NCBI GenBank assembly: GCA_021850555.1
Contig: JAJZLX010000170.1
Location: 1-6,424, forward strand
Direction: 5' to 3'
Length of the DNA stretch: 6,424 nt
Source of the DNA: Pseudomonadota bacterium
GTDB taxonomy: Bacteria; Pseudomonadota; Gammaproteobacteria; Steroidobacterales; Steroidobacteraceae
Shown here: piece by piece, positions 1-6,290 of the stretch
Layout of the letters: every line of letters starts with the position of its first letter
How positions within the stretch are numbered: position 1 is the first letter of the stretch
The notes under the pieces: generated by a model
Database searches by the model: none
The model's input: only the letters and a program-made list of their open reading frames with translations
Told to the model about the DNA's origin: nothing
Translations under genes and position numbers: made by a program

Positions 1-1
1 C

Positions 2-1048
2 CAGACGCAGATTCGCCGCTTCGCCGAGGCGCAACGCGCTAGCCTGCATGACTTCGAGATCGAGACGCTGCCGGGTATCCGGCTTGGTCAGAAGAACATC
101 CCGGTCAACAGTGTCGGCTGCTATGTACCCGGCGGACGCTATCCGATGGTGGCATCAGCGCATATGAGCGTGCTGACTGCGCGCGTCGCTGGCGTGAAGC
201 ACATCATCGCCTGCACCCCGCCGCTGAACGGCAAGCCGCCGGCCGCGACCGTCGCCGCCATGTCGCTTGCCGGTGCCGACGAGATCCACGTGCTTGGCGG
301 AGTGCAGGCGGTGGCCGCGATGGGGCTGGGCACCCAGACGATCAAGGCCGTCGATATGCTGGTCGGTCCTGGAAACGCCTATGTGGCGGAGGCGAAGCGC
401 CAGCTTTATGGCCGCGTCGGGATCGACCTATTCGCGGGCCCGACCGAGACGCTGATTATCGCCGACGATACCGCTGATGCGGAGATGTGCGCGACCGACC
501 TGCTTGGCCAGGCCGAGCACGGTCCGACCTCGCCTGCGGTGCTGCTGACTACGTCAGCAAAGATCGCCGACGGAATCGAGGCGGAGATCCAGCGCCAGCT
601 CACCCGCCTGTCGACCGCCGACATCGCCAGCGTCGCGTGGCGCGACCACGGACAGGTGATCCTGTGCGACACCGACGAGGAAATGGTGCAGGAGGCTGAC
701 CGCATCGCGTCAGAACATGTGCAGGTGCTGACGCGCGACCCGCGCTGGTTCCTGGACCGTATGACCTGCTACGGCTCGCTGTTCCTCGGCAAAGAAACCA
801 ATGTCGCCTACGGAGACAAGGTGATCGGCACCAACCACACGCTGCCGACCAAGAAGGCGGCGCGTTACACTGGCGGGCTGTGGGTTGGCAAGTTCCTCAA
901 GACCGTGACCTATCAGCAGGTGGAGCCGTCGGCCACCGCGATGATCGGCGAGTATTGCTCGCGCCTATGCGCGATCGAGAATTTCGCCGGGCACAAGGAG
1001 CAGGCCGACCTCCGCGTCCGCCGCTACGGCGGCAAAAACGTTGTGTGA
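2..1048 (+). CDS. HisD-family NAD-dependent dehydrogenase, HpsN-like (5' truncated by window edge)
   Basis: The reading frame is open from base 2 to the TGA at 1046-1048 (348 codons). About 80-90 N-terminal residues lie outside the window, judging by the usual length of about 430. It belongs to the histidinol dehydrogenase superfamily, zinc enzymes that oxidise a primary alcohol to a carboxylate with two NAD+. Visible family signatures are [10 protein letters not shown] (codons 39-48), [21 protein letters not shown] and [17 protein letters not shown]. The four expected zinc ligands are present: Gln (509-511) and His (518-520) in GQAEHG, Asp in YGDKVIG (815-817) and His in FAGHKEQ (992-994). 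The catalytic Glu-His pair is in SEHVQV (713-718). The C-terminal pattern ([21 protein letters not shown]) resembles, from memory, the catabolic HpsN-type sulfopropanediol 3-dehydrogenases more than biosynthetic HisD. The neighbouring LacI, SDR and lactonase genes, and the absence of other his genes, agree with a catabolic role. The substrate is inferred only; histidinol is not excluded. Confidence 0.9.
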   Translation, partial: QTQIRRFAEAQRASLHDFEIETLPGIRLGQKNIPVNSVGCYVPGGRYPMVASAHMSVLTARVAGVKHIIACTPPLNGKPPAATVAAMSLAGADEIHVLGGVQAVAAMGLGTQTIKAVDMLVGPGNAYVAEAKRQLYGRVGIDLFAGPTETLIIADDTADAEMCATDLLGQAEHGPTSPAVLLTTSAKIADGIEAEIQRQLTRLSTADIASVAWRDHGQVILCDTDEEMVQEADRIASEHVQVLTRDPRWFLDRMTCYGSLFLGKETNVAYGDKVIGTNHTLPTKKAARYTGGLWVGKFLKTVTYQQVEPSATAMIGEYCSRLCAIENFAGHKEQADLRVRRYGGKNVV

Positions 1049-1071
1049 ACATAGTGGCGGCGGTGCGGCAC

Positions 1072-2112
1072 ATGGCAGACGACGAAACCACGCCCACTCC
1101 GGCTGTCGTGAGACCGGTCACTGCACGGGAGCTGGCGAGGCATCTTGGTGTGTCGCAGTCTACCATCTCCCGTGCTTTCAGTAGACACACAAGCATTTCC
1201 CCAGCGATGCGGACGCGGGTGCTGCAGGCGGCGGAGGCACTGCACTACCAGCCGAACGTCATCGCGCGTAGCCTGAGCACGCGGCGCAGCAACATTGTCG
1301 GCATTGTCATGGCGACGATGACGAATCCATTCTATCCTGAGATGCTAGAGCAATTGGTCAAAGCACTGCAGCAGATTGGGCTACAGGCGCTGCTGTTCTA
1401 CGTGCCGCCCGGCAAGGAGGTGGACAGCGAGTTGCCTCTGCTGCTTCAGTATCAGGTGGATGCAGTAGTGATCGCGTCAGCGAACATATCTTCGGCGATG
1501 GCACGGGCGTGGACTGCGACCGGCCGCCCTGCGGTGCTGATTAATCGCTCTGTACCAGAGGCCGGAGTGACTACCATCTCCTGCGACAACGAAGCCGGAG
1601 CGCGGCAGATCGCCGATTACCTGCTCGACCGTGGTTACTGTCGCCTCGCCTATGTTTCCGGCAAGCCGGACACATCAACCAATATCGAACGGGCACGCGG
1701 TTTCCGCGAACGGCTGCGCGAGCGCAGTATGTCGCTGCATGCTGAAATCGCTGGCACGGAGTTTAGCTATGCTGCCGGCTACCAGGCAGCGCAGGAACTG
1801 GCGCGCGGCCGGCCGGACGCGGTGTTCTTCGCCAACGACATCTTGGCGGTGGGCGGGATAGATGCGTTCCGCCACGAATGCGCGATGCGCGTGCCTGAGG
1901 ATATCGCGGTGGTTGGCTTCGACGATATCCCGATGGCAAGCTGGCCATCCTACTGCCTTACCACGGTGCAGCAGCCCCTTGCCGACATGGTGACGGCGGC
2001 GGTGCAGTTTCTTGCCGAGATACTGGAGCAGCCGATGGCTGGGCCGCGCAAGCATATTATTCCTGGCACACTAATCGAGCGCGCATCGACCATCGGCGGT
2101 GGACCGCGATGA
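1072..2112 (+). CDS. LacI/GalR-family transcriptional regulator
   Basis: This is a 346-residue protein, the usual LacI-family length. Residues 16-40 (VTARELARHLGVSQSTISRAF) form the N-terminal helix-turn-helix. Residues 58-70 contain the hinge-helix pattern YQPNVIARSL that inserts into the operator minor groove. From about residue 75 (NIVGIVMATMTNPFYPEM) follows the periplasmic-binding-protein-like effector domain, with the typical RARGFRERL (207-215), FFANDILAVGGIDA (252-265) and PEDIAVVGFDDIPMASW (275-291). ATG 1072 was chosen because it gives a normal short leader before the HTH; upstream bases are only weakly purine-rich (GGCGG). An in-frame GTG at 1045 overlaps the dehydrogenase stop as GTGTGA and would add nine residues. 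The gene lies within the operon and probably regulates it from a promoter upstream of the window. The effector is unknown, presumably the substrate or an intermediate of the pathway. Confidence 0.93.
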   Translation: MADDETTPTPAVVRPVTARELARHLGVSQSTISRAFSRHTSISPAMRTRVLQAAEALHYQPNVIARSLSTRRSNIVGIVMATMTNPFYPEMLEQLVKALQQIGLQALLFYVPPGKEVDSELPLLLQYQVDAVVIASANISSAMARAWTATGRPAVLINRSVPEAGVTTISCDNEAGARQIADYLLDRGYCRLAYVSGKPDTSTNIERARGFRERLRERSMSLHAEIAGTEFSYAAGYQAAQELARGRPDAVFFANDILAVGGIDAFRHECAMRVPEDIAVVGFDDIPMASWPSYCLTTVQQPLADMVTAAVQFLAEILEQPMAGPRKHIIPGTLIERASTIGGGPR

Positions 2113-2678
2113 ACACTCTCTTCGCCACCAATCCGTCGCTCCGCTTGCTGGCGTGCGAGGCGTCGCCTGGACCGGGCGCGGCGGCTCCGATTACTCGGTC
2201 GGGACCGCTACCCGAAGCGCTTGATGACGCCACCCTCGCCTACGTCGCGGCGATGCGCGAGACGTTCGACCAGTTGCGGCAGGTGGCGGGACAGTTGGCC
2301 GGCGTGCTGGTGCTTGCCGTGGCCAGCGGGCAGGGCGTGGCAGGACACCCGATGCTGGAGCTTGCCGACACCGCACTCGGTACCGCCGCCGATGCCGTGC
2401 GCGGCTGCCGCCCGCCGCCACGAGGTGCGCATCACCACCGCCATCTTGCCCGCGCCCTGGAGCAATTCGGCCTCGCGTTGACCGCCGCGCGCCTAAATCT
2501 GCGCGCCGGCAACGAGGCTGCGACCGATGCGATCATGGCACCGCTGCGCGCCGGATTTTCTGAACTGCAATCGGCGGCTAATGTGCTGCCTGGTTTCGAG
2601 GTCGTTGCCTTCTCGCAGGGCTGCTGCGCGCGCCATGCCGGGCCGCCGCTGCCTGTCTTGATCCATCCCAACATATAA
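2109..2678 (+). CDS. Unrecognised 189-residue, probably all-helical protein
   Basis: I do not recognise this family. It starts with an ATG whose first four bases (ATGA, 2109-2112) overlap the LacI stop, so translation is probably coupled. It ends 19 bases before the lactonase gene. The protein is alanine- and leucine-rich. Residues 1-35 look disordered and proline/glycine-rich. Residues 38-72 (with MRETFDQLRQVAGQLAGVLV), 82-99, 112-134 and 137-158 read as amphipathic helices, giving a four-helix-bundle appearance. There is no signal peptide or convincing membrane span. Possible ligand residues are a histidine cluster HHHRH (108-112) and a CCxxH group in GCCARHAG (Cys172, Cys173, His176) following the motif GFEVVAFSQ. 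The base composition matches its neighbours, and the long in-frame operon position argues that it is real. A role as an accessory or ligand-binding partner of the adjacent enzymes is only a guess. Confidence 0.72.
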   Translation: MNTLFATNPSLRLLACEASPGPGAAAPITRSGPLPEALDDATLAYVAAMRETFDQLRQVAGQLAGVLVLAVASGQGVAGHPMLELADTALGTAADAVRGCRPPPRGAHHHRHLARALEQFGLALTAARLNLRAGNEAATDAIMAPLRAGFSELQSAANVLPGFEVVAFSQGCCARHAGPPLPVLIHPNI

Positions 2679-2684
2679 CCAAAC

Positions 2685-2689
2685 GGGAG
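2685..2689 (+). promoter_or_regulatory. Ribosome binding site supporting a GTG start
   Basis: GGGAG lies eight bases upstream of GTG 2698 in the 19-base gap between the unknown gene and the lactonase gene. It is the clearest Shine-Dalgarno sequence in the plus-strand operon. It decides the start, because the family's conserved N-terminal sequence (IWVLEYSYVKNYHV) begins only five residues later and there is no nearby in-frame ATG. Confidence 0.75.
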
Positions 2690-2697
2690 AAACGCTC

Positions 2698-3576
2698 GTG
2701 GCCGACTATTCAATTTGGGTTCTCGAATATAGCTACGTCAAGAACTATCACGTCAGCGGGATCATATACGGCGCCCACAACCAGGGCTATCGTAAGCTGC
2801 CTTACTGCTACACGCTTATCAAGGGGCGCGGCACGGCGGCGATGGTCGATGTTGGCTACAATAACAAGGACTACGGCGCCACGATGGCCAACAATTTCGG
2901 CGTCGAGAACTGGCGTTCTGCGGCGACGGTGCTAGGCGAATGCGGGGTGACGCCGGAGCAGATCGAGCATGTATTCATCACCCATGCCCATTTTGACCAT
3001 ATGGGAAACACCGACGCGTTCCCGAACGCCAAATTCTACATCCAGGAAAGGGAAATCTCGAAATGGGTGTGGGCTATGTCGCTCGACCGCCGCTTCCGCT
3101 GGCTGATGCTGGCCACCGATCCCGGCGATGTCATGCGCGTCGTCGATCTGGCGCGCCAGGGGCGGCTGGTCAGCATTGACGGCGACCGTGCCGATGTGCT
3201 GCCGGGCGTCGATCTATATGCGGCGTTCGACACGCATACTTGGGGCTCGATGTTCGTCCATGTACGCAACGACGGCAAGGCGAACAGCACCGACTCCTGG
3301 GTGCTGGCTGGCGATCTCGTCTACAGCTTCGAGAATGTACGCGGTGCCGACGCTAACGACCCGCAATACATCCCGGTCGGGCTTGCGGTCGGCAGTCAGA
3401 CCAACCTGATGTTGACCACTGATGCGATGGTCAAGCTCGCCGGCGACGAGTTCCGCCGCGTCATCCCGATTCACGAGGAAGGGCTGCGCGAGACCTTTCC
3501 CTCGCGCGTCACCGCCGAGGGCCTGCGCATCACCGAAATCGCGTTGGCTGACGGCGAACCCTCGCGTGTCCGCTGA
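2698..3576 (+). CDS. Metallo-beta-lactamase-fold hydrolase, N-acyl-homoserine-lactonase-like
   Basis: This is a 292-residue protein starting at GTG. It carries a complete dinuclear zinc site of the MBL fold: HAHFDH at 96-101 (HxHxDH), a further His at 180 (FDTHTWGSMFV), the bridging Asp at 206 (LAGDLVYS) and the last His at 259 (VIPIHEEG). This spacing is that of the lactonase-type MBL proteins (AiiA/AttM-like), which hydrolyse lactone rings. There is no signal peptide, so it is cytoplasmic. The N-terminal stretch ILEYSYVKNYHV-like sequence and the long 215-240 segment (DANDPQYIPVGLAVG) are typical of the larger lactonase-like branch. Given an operon with dehydrogenases and no luxI/luxR-type gene in view, a sugar-acid or other metabolic lactone is a more likely substrate than a quorum signal. 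That is inference, and quorum quenching is not excluded. The stop is 13 bases before the SDR start. Confidence 0.9.
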   Translation: MADYSIWVLEYSYVKNYHVSGIIYGAHNQGYRKLPYCYTLIKGRGTAAMVDVGYNNKDYGATMANNFGVENWRSAATVLGECGVTPEQIEHVFITHAHFDHMGNTDAFPNAKFYIQEREISKWVWAMSLDRRFRWLMLATDPGDVMRVVDLARQGRLVSIDGDRADVLPGVDLYAAFDTHTWGSMFVHVRNDGKANSTDSWVLAGDLVYSFENVRGADANDPQYIPVGLAVGSQTNLMLTTDAMVKLAGDEFRRVIPIHEEGLRETFPSRVTAEGLRITEIALADGEPSRVR

Positions 3577-3589
3577 CCTGACGTATGAC

Positions 3590-4369
3590 ATGGCTGAGGA
3601 GGCAACAGCGCTTCCCCGCACGCCGTCCTTTCGCCTCGACGGGCGGCGGGCGCTGGTCACCGGCGCGGGGCGAGGCATCGGCCTCGCCTGCGCGGCGGCG
3701 CTAGCGCAGGCCGGCGCCGCGGTGACGCTGGCGGCCCGCTCCGATGCCGAGATCGCGGCGGCTGCCGCCGCGATCCGAGATGCGGGCGGCGTCGCCGAGG
3801 CGCTGCGGATCGATGTGCTGGATGTGCCTGTGATGCGCGCGGTGCTGGCGGCGCAGGCGCCGTTCGACGTTCTGGTTAACAATGCCGGGACCAACCGCCC
3901 TGCTAGTTTCCTCGATGTGACCGAGAACGACTTTGATACGGTGCTCGATCTCAATCTGCGGGCGGCGTTCTTCGTCGCGCAGGCTGTCGCGCAGCGGATG
4001 CGGGCCGAGGGATGCGGCGGCAGCATCGTCAACATGTCCTCGCAGATGGGCCATGTTGGCGGCGCCCGCCGCAGTGTCTATTGCGCAAGCAAGCATGCCC
4101 TGGAGGGACTGACCAAGGCGATGGCGCTCGACCTGGCGCCGCACGGGATCCGCGTGAACAGCATCGCGCCGACTTTCGTCGAGACGCCGATGACCCGGCC
4201 GTTTTTCCAGGATGCAGCGTTCCGCGACGCGGTGATCGCCAAGATCAAGCTCGGTCGGCTTGGGCGCGTCGAGGATCTGATGGGCGCGGTCGTGTTCCTG
4301 GCCTCGGACGCATCGCAACTGATGACCGGAACATCACTGGTCGTCGATGGCGGCTGGACCGCGGACTGA
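3590..4369 (+). CDS. SDR-family NAD(P)-dependent oxidoreductase
   Basis: This is a 259-residue classical short-chain dehydrogenase. The cofactor-binding TGAGRGIG is at 24-31, the structural NNAG at 97-100, and the catalytic tetrad is Asn122, Ser151 (NMSS), Tyr164 and Lys168 (YCASK). The C-terminal GTSLVVDGGWTAD is the usual FabG/gluconate-5-dehydrogenase-like ending. The residue after the second beta strand is in AARSDAE (Arg50). An arginine here is common in NADP-preferring members, but the cofactor choice is uncertain. ATG 3590 gives a standard-length protein but lacks a good ribosome binding site. An in-frame GTG at 3566 would overlap the lactonase stop and add eight residues, allowing translational coupling. 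In this operon it probably interconverts a hydroxyl and keto group on the same substrate chain. The substrate cannot be named. It is the last gene of the plus-strand run. Confidence 0.93.
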   Translation: MAEEATALPRTPSFRLDGRRALVTGAGRGIGLACAAALAQAGAAVTLAARSDAEIAAAAAAIRDAGGVAEALRIDVLDVPVMRAVLAAQAPFDVLVNNAGTNRPASFLDVTENDFDTVLDLNLRAAFFVAQAVAQRMRAEGCGGSIVNMSSQMGHVGGARRSVYCASKHALEGLTKAMALDLAPHGIRVNSIAPTFVETPMTRPFFQDAAFRDAVIAKIKLGRLGRVEDLMGAVVFLASDASQLMTGTSLVVDGGWTAD

Positions 4370-4382
4370 CTTCGAAAGGAAG

Positions 4383-4426
4383 AATATCCGTCATCGCGTG
4401 CGTCACAGATATTGCAACATGATGAC
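4383..4426 (+). other. Two interleaved inverted repeats just after the operon (possible 3'-end RNA structure)
   Basis: AATATC (4383-4388) pairs with GATATT (4408-4413), and GTCATC (4390-4395) pairs with GATGAC (4421-4426). The order A-B-A'-B' is that of an H-type pseudoknot, starting 14 bases after the SDR stop. There is no T-run, so it is not a classical intrinsic terminator. Six-base arms can arise by chance. The rest of the 167-base gap between the convergent genes shows no convincing terminator for either strand. Confidence 0.2.
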
Positions 4427-4536
4427 ACCAAAGACAGACGCAGTTCCCGATGGGACTTTCTACCCGAGGCGTTCAAAGGTTCTGGGTCGAAGGGATTTCT
4501 TTCACGCCGTGCTCCCTTATCGGAATGACGGTTTCA

Positions 4537-5508
4537 CTACTTGACCGCCTGCGGATTGATCGGTGATCCGCATCCTCCGGGCAGATGCAGCGGAGGTGCG
4601 TTGAAGAAGAATTCGTAGATCTTGTCGGCGGCGCAGTCCTCGGCCAGTTCTTTCAGATAGAAAATCTCGCCCATCGAGATGCCTATCGCAGGGATGACCA
4701 CCCAGTGCCAAGGCTGGTTTGCGTCGTCGGTCTCGTTCGGCCGCACCTCGCAGCCCCAGGTGTCGGTGCAGATAGCGGCAACGTCCTTTTTCCGCAGCCA
4801 GTAACAGGTCTCGAAGGCGAGGCCGGGCGCGGCGCCGCCAGCATAGCCGCTCCAATCCCCCCTAGCGATGCAGCGTTCCTGATGACCTGTGCGGACTAAG
4901 AGAAAGTCACCCTTGCGCACTTCCACATTCTGCGCAGCGGCACAGGCATCAAGCTCCGCATTGCGGATCGCATAGCCATCGGGCAGCGAATCGACGCCAT
5001 TGAACCGTGCGATATCGAGAAGCACGCCGCGCCCGATCATTTTGTCACGGACATTCTCGATGCCTAGCTTCTTCGCACCTGTGGCACCAACCAGTTTGGC
5101 GTCGAAGCCGTTGTACATCTTGTCATCAAGAAAGATGTGGCAGAGCGCGTCCCATTGGGTCGAGGCCTGGCATGGCATGTTAATCGCGTCGTCGGCATAG
5201 CGTAGATAGGGGAACGGCTGGTCCTGGTTGCCTGCGATTGCGTCCGTACCGGTCGCTAGCATGGTATGGATCGGGTTCCAACGCCCCCCGAAAAGTCCTG
5301 ACTGGATAGGCTCTTTGAGTGACAAGCCTAGCGAGAACACTCTACCCCTACGGATCAGGCTGGCCGCGGCCACGATATCGCTAGGCGTGACGTTGTTCAG
5401 CGTTCCGATCTGATCGTCAGCGCCCCAGCGCCCCCAGTTCGACAATTTTTGCGCGGCTTCAAAGATGTCGGCTCGCGAGACTGTTTTTGGTGCCGATACA
5501 GAGTTCAT
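4537..5508 (-). CDS. PF04199 cyclase-family metal-dependent hydrolase with variant QxxTQWD motif
   Basis: This is a 323-residue protein of the putative cyclase / kynurenine-formamidase-like fold. Family features are the N-terminal NWGRWGADDQIGTLNNVTP (24-42), the central motif QASTQWDALCH (114-124), DKMYNGF, RGVLLDIARFNGV, LVRTGHQERC, the late GYAGGAAPGLAFET, ICTDTWGCEVRPNE, His268 in QPWHWVVIPAIGI and Glu281 in GEIFYL. Classical members bind their metal with HxGTHxDxPxH. Here the first two histidines are Gln114 and Gln118, while Asp120 and His124 remain. To my recollection, this variant defines a recurring subfamily rather than decay. The start ATG at 5508 follows GGGGGG with a four-base gap; the longer frame to 5580 adds a leader unlike the family. 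It is convergent with the SDR and codirectional with the pdxA-type gene. It likely hydrolyses an amide, ester or lactone bond. The exact substrate is unknown. Confidence 0.88.
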   Translation of the reverse strand: MNSVSAPKTVSRADIFEAAQKLSNWGRWGADDQIGTLNNVTPSDIVAAASLIRRGRVFSLGLSLKEPIQSGLFGGRWNPIHTMLATGTDAIAGNQDQPFPYLRYADDAINMPCQASTQWDALCHIFLDDKMYNGFDAKLVGATGAKKLGIENVRDKMIGRGVLLDIARFNGVDSLPDGYAIRNAELDACAAAQNVEVRKGDFLLVRTGHQERCIARGDWSGYAGGAAPGLAFETCYWLRKKDVAAICTDTWGCEVRPNETDDANQPWHWVVIPAIGISMGEIFYLKELAEDCAADKIYEFFFNAPPLHLPGGCGSPINPQAVK

Positions 5509-5512
5509 GATT

Positions 5513-5518
5513 CCCCCC
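5513..5518 (-). promoter_or_regulatory. G-rich ribosome binding site of the cyclase-family gene
   Basis: Read on the minus strand, GGGGGG then AATC precedes ATG 5508. It decides between this start and an in-frame upstream start at 5580, which lies within the putative promoter and has no comparable site. Confidence 0.6.
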
Positions 5519-5551
5519 ACATAGTGAGCAACTGCTCTCTTCAAAGGGAAG

Positions 5552-5580
5552 AAAAGAACCTCGTTATCGTTGTCTGTCAA
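5552..5580 (-). promoter_or_regulatory. Possible sigma-70-type promoter for the cyclase-family gene
   Basis: On the minus strand a perfect TTGACA lies at 5580-5575, 66 bases upstream of the ATG, inside an AT-richer stretch (about 5520-5630). A 17-base spacer leads to TCTTTT (5557-5552), a poor -10 match, so only the -35 element is convincing. TATATT overlaps the TTGACA on its upstream side. No clear palindromic operator is visible here. Confidence 0.3.
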
Positions 5581-5627
5581 TATAGAGCTTCAAACAAGAA
5601 GATATCATCGCTGTTTAGTCGTAGATA

Positions 5628-6260
5628 CCGCGCTCGCCAAGCCACGCATTTTACGTCCGGTTGCAGAAGCTTCTGCGCGATGCCGGATTCGACGCCTTCG
5701 TCGAGGCGTTATGCAAACCCTACTACGCTGCGAATATGGGCGCGCCGTCGCTGCCGCCTGGACGATTTTTTCGCATGCACCTGGTCGGCTATTTCGAAGG
5801 GATCGACTCCGAACGCAGCATCGCCTGACGTTGTGCGGACTCCTTTTCGCTGCGTGATTTTTTGCGTCTCTCCAGCCGAGAGAAAGTTCCTAATCATTCC
5901 TGGATGTCGAAGACGCGGAAGCGGTTGAAATCCAGCGTCGGGCGCAAGGCCGTGCGCCGGCGCGGCGAACTCGTTAATCGCAGTTTCGCGCACGTTCTCG
6001 ATCGCGGCGGCATGCGCCGCACGTGGTTGCGCGGACGGGAGAATGTGCACAAGCGCTATTTGATCCACGTCGCGGGCGTTAACCTCAGCCTCTTGATGCG
6101 CGCCTTTCATGGTTCAGAGAACCCAAAGGGGAAGTCCTCGGAAAAGAGCGCAATTATTTTTGTGTGGCAAGTCGGAGAGGTTCTCATGATCCTTATCGTC
6201 GTCGTCATCCACGACAAAACCGCCGCACTCGTTTGGCGCATCAGTTCCGACAAAAGTTGA
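5628..6260 (+). pseudogene. Transposase relic: 5'-truncated, internal deletion, in-frame stop
   Basis: One frame (frame 3) reads through a recognisable transposase from PRSPSHAFY (5628 on) to the TGA at 6258-6260. The first part contains LLRDAGFDAFVEALCKPYYA and FFRMHLVGYFEGIDSERSIA, the N-terminal DUF772-type domain. It is broken by TGA at 5826-5828, where relatives have the Trp of IAWRCADS. The frame resumes with RCADSFSLRDFL and KVPNHSWMSKTRKRL, then jumps near 5920-5945 directly to the C-terminal RRRGELVNRSFAHVLDRGG and RENVHKRYLIHVAG. The central region with the catalytic aspartates is missing; about 211 codons remain of an expected 400-450. Asn in ELVNRSFAH stands where relatives have Glu, probably the catalytic one. 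No start codon is preserved, because a stop (TAG 5622-5624) precedes the homologous part. It is certainly inactive. It lies antisense between the cyclase and pdxA-type genes. Confidence 0.82.
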
Positions 6261-6290
6261 TCAGAAACCGCACTTCAGCCACGGGCTGTT
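5628..6290 (+). mobile_element. Decayed IS element, IS1182-like (IS4/IS5 superfamily of DDE transposases)
   Basis: The interval carries a degraded transposase gene plus about 30 bases after it. The sequence ending CACGGGCTGTT (6280-6290) looks like an IS terminus of this group. No matching inverted copy is found upstream of 5628, so the left end appears lost. The family assignment rests on protein similarity recalled for the transposase, not on a database match. Confidence 0.6.

Noticed and set aside
880..1071. Upstream extension of the LacI frame to ATG 880
   Set aside because: The extra 64 residues overlap the conserved C-terminus of the dehydrogenase in another frame, are Arg/Pro-rich, and are unlike any LacI leader.
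2096..2107. Short inverted repeat GCGGT/ACCGC just before ATG 2109
   Set aside because: The loop is only two bases with full pairing, or four with a 4-bp stem. It lies within LacI coding sequence and is likely chance.
3422..3589. Upstream extension of the SDR frame to ATG 3422
   Set aside because: It lies over the lactonase coding sequence, including the codon for His259, and the added residues are Ser/Arg/Pro-rich shadow sequence. A normal SDR begins near 3590.
3214..4035. A 273-codon open frame on the minus strand
   Set aside because: It is antisense to the end of the lactonase gene and half of the SDR gene, both of which have intact catalytic motifs. Its Arg/Ala/Ser-rich composition is typical of a shadow in GC-rich coding DNA.
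5449..5928. A 159-codon plus-strand frame
   Set aside because: It runs from antisense of the cyclase gene into the IS relic in the wrong frame. The recognisable transposase residues are in a different frame.
5709..6110. A 133-codon minus-strand frame
   Set aside because: It is antisense to the transposase relic and shows no family motif.
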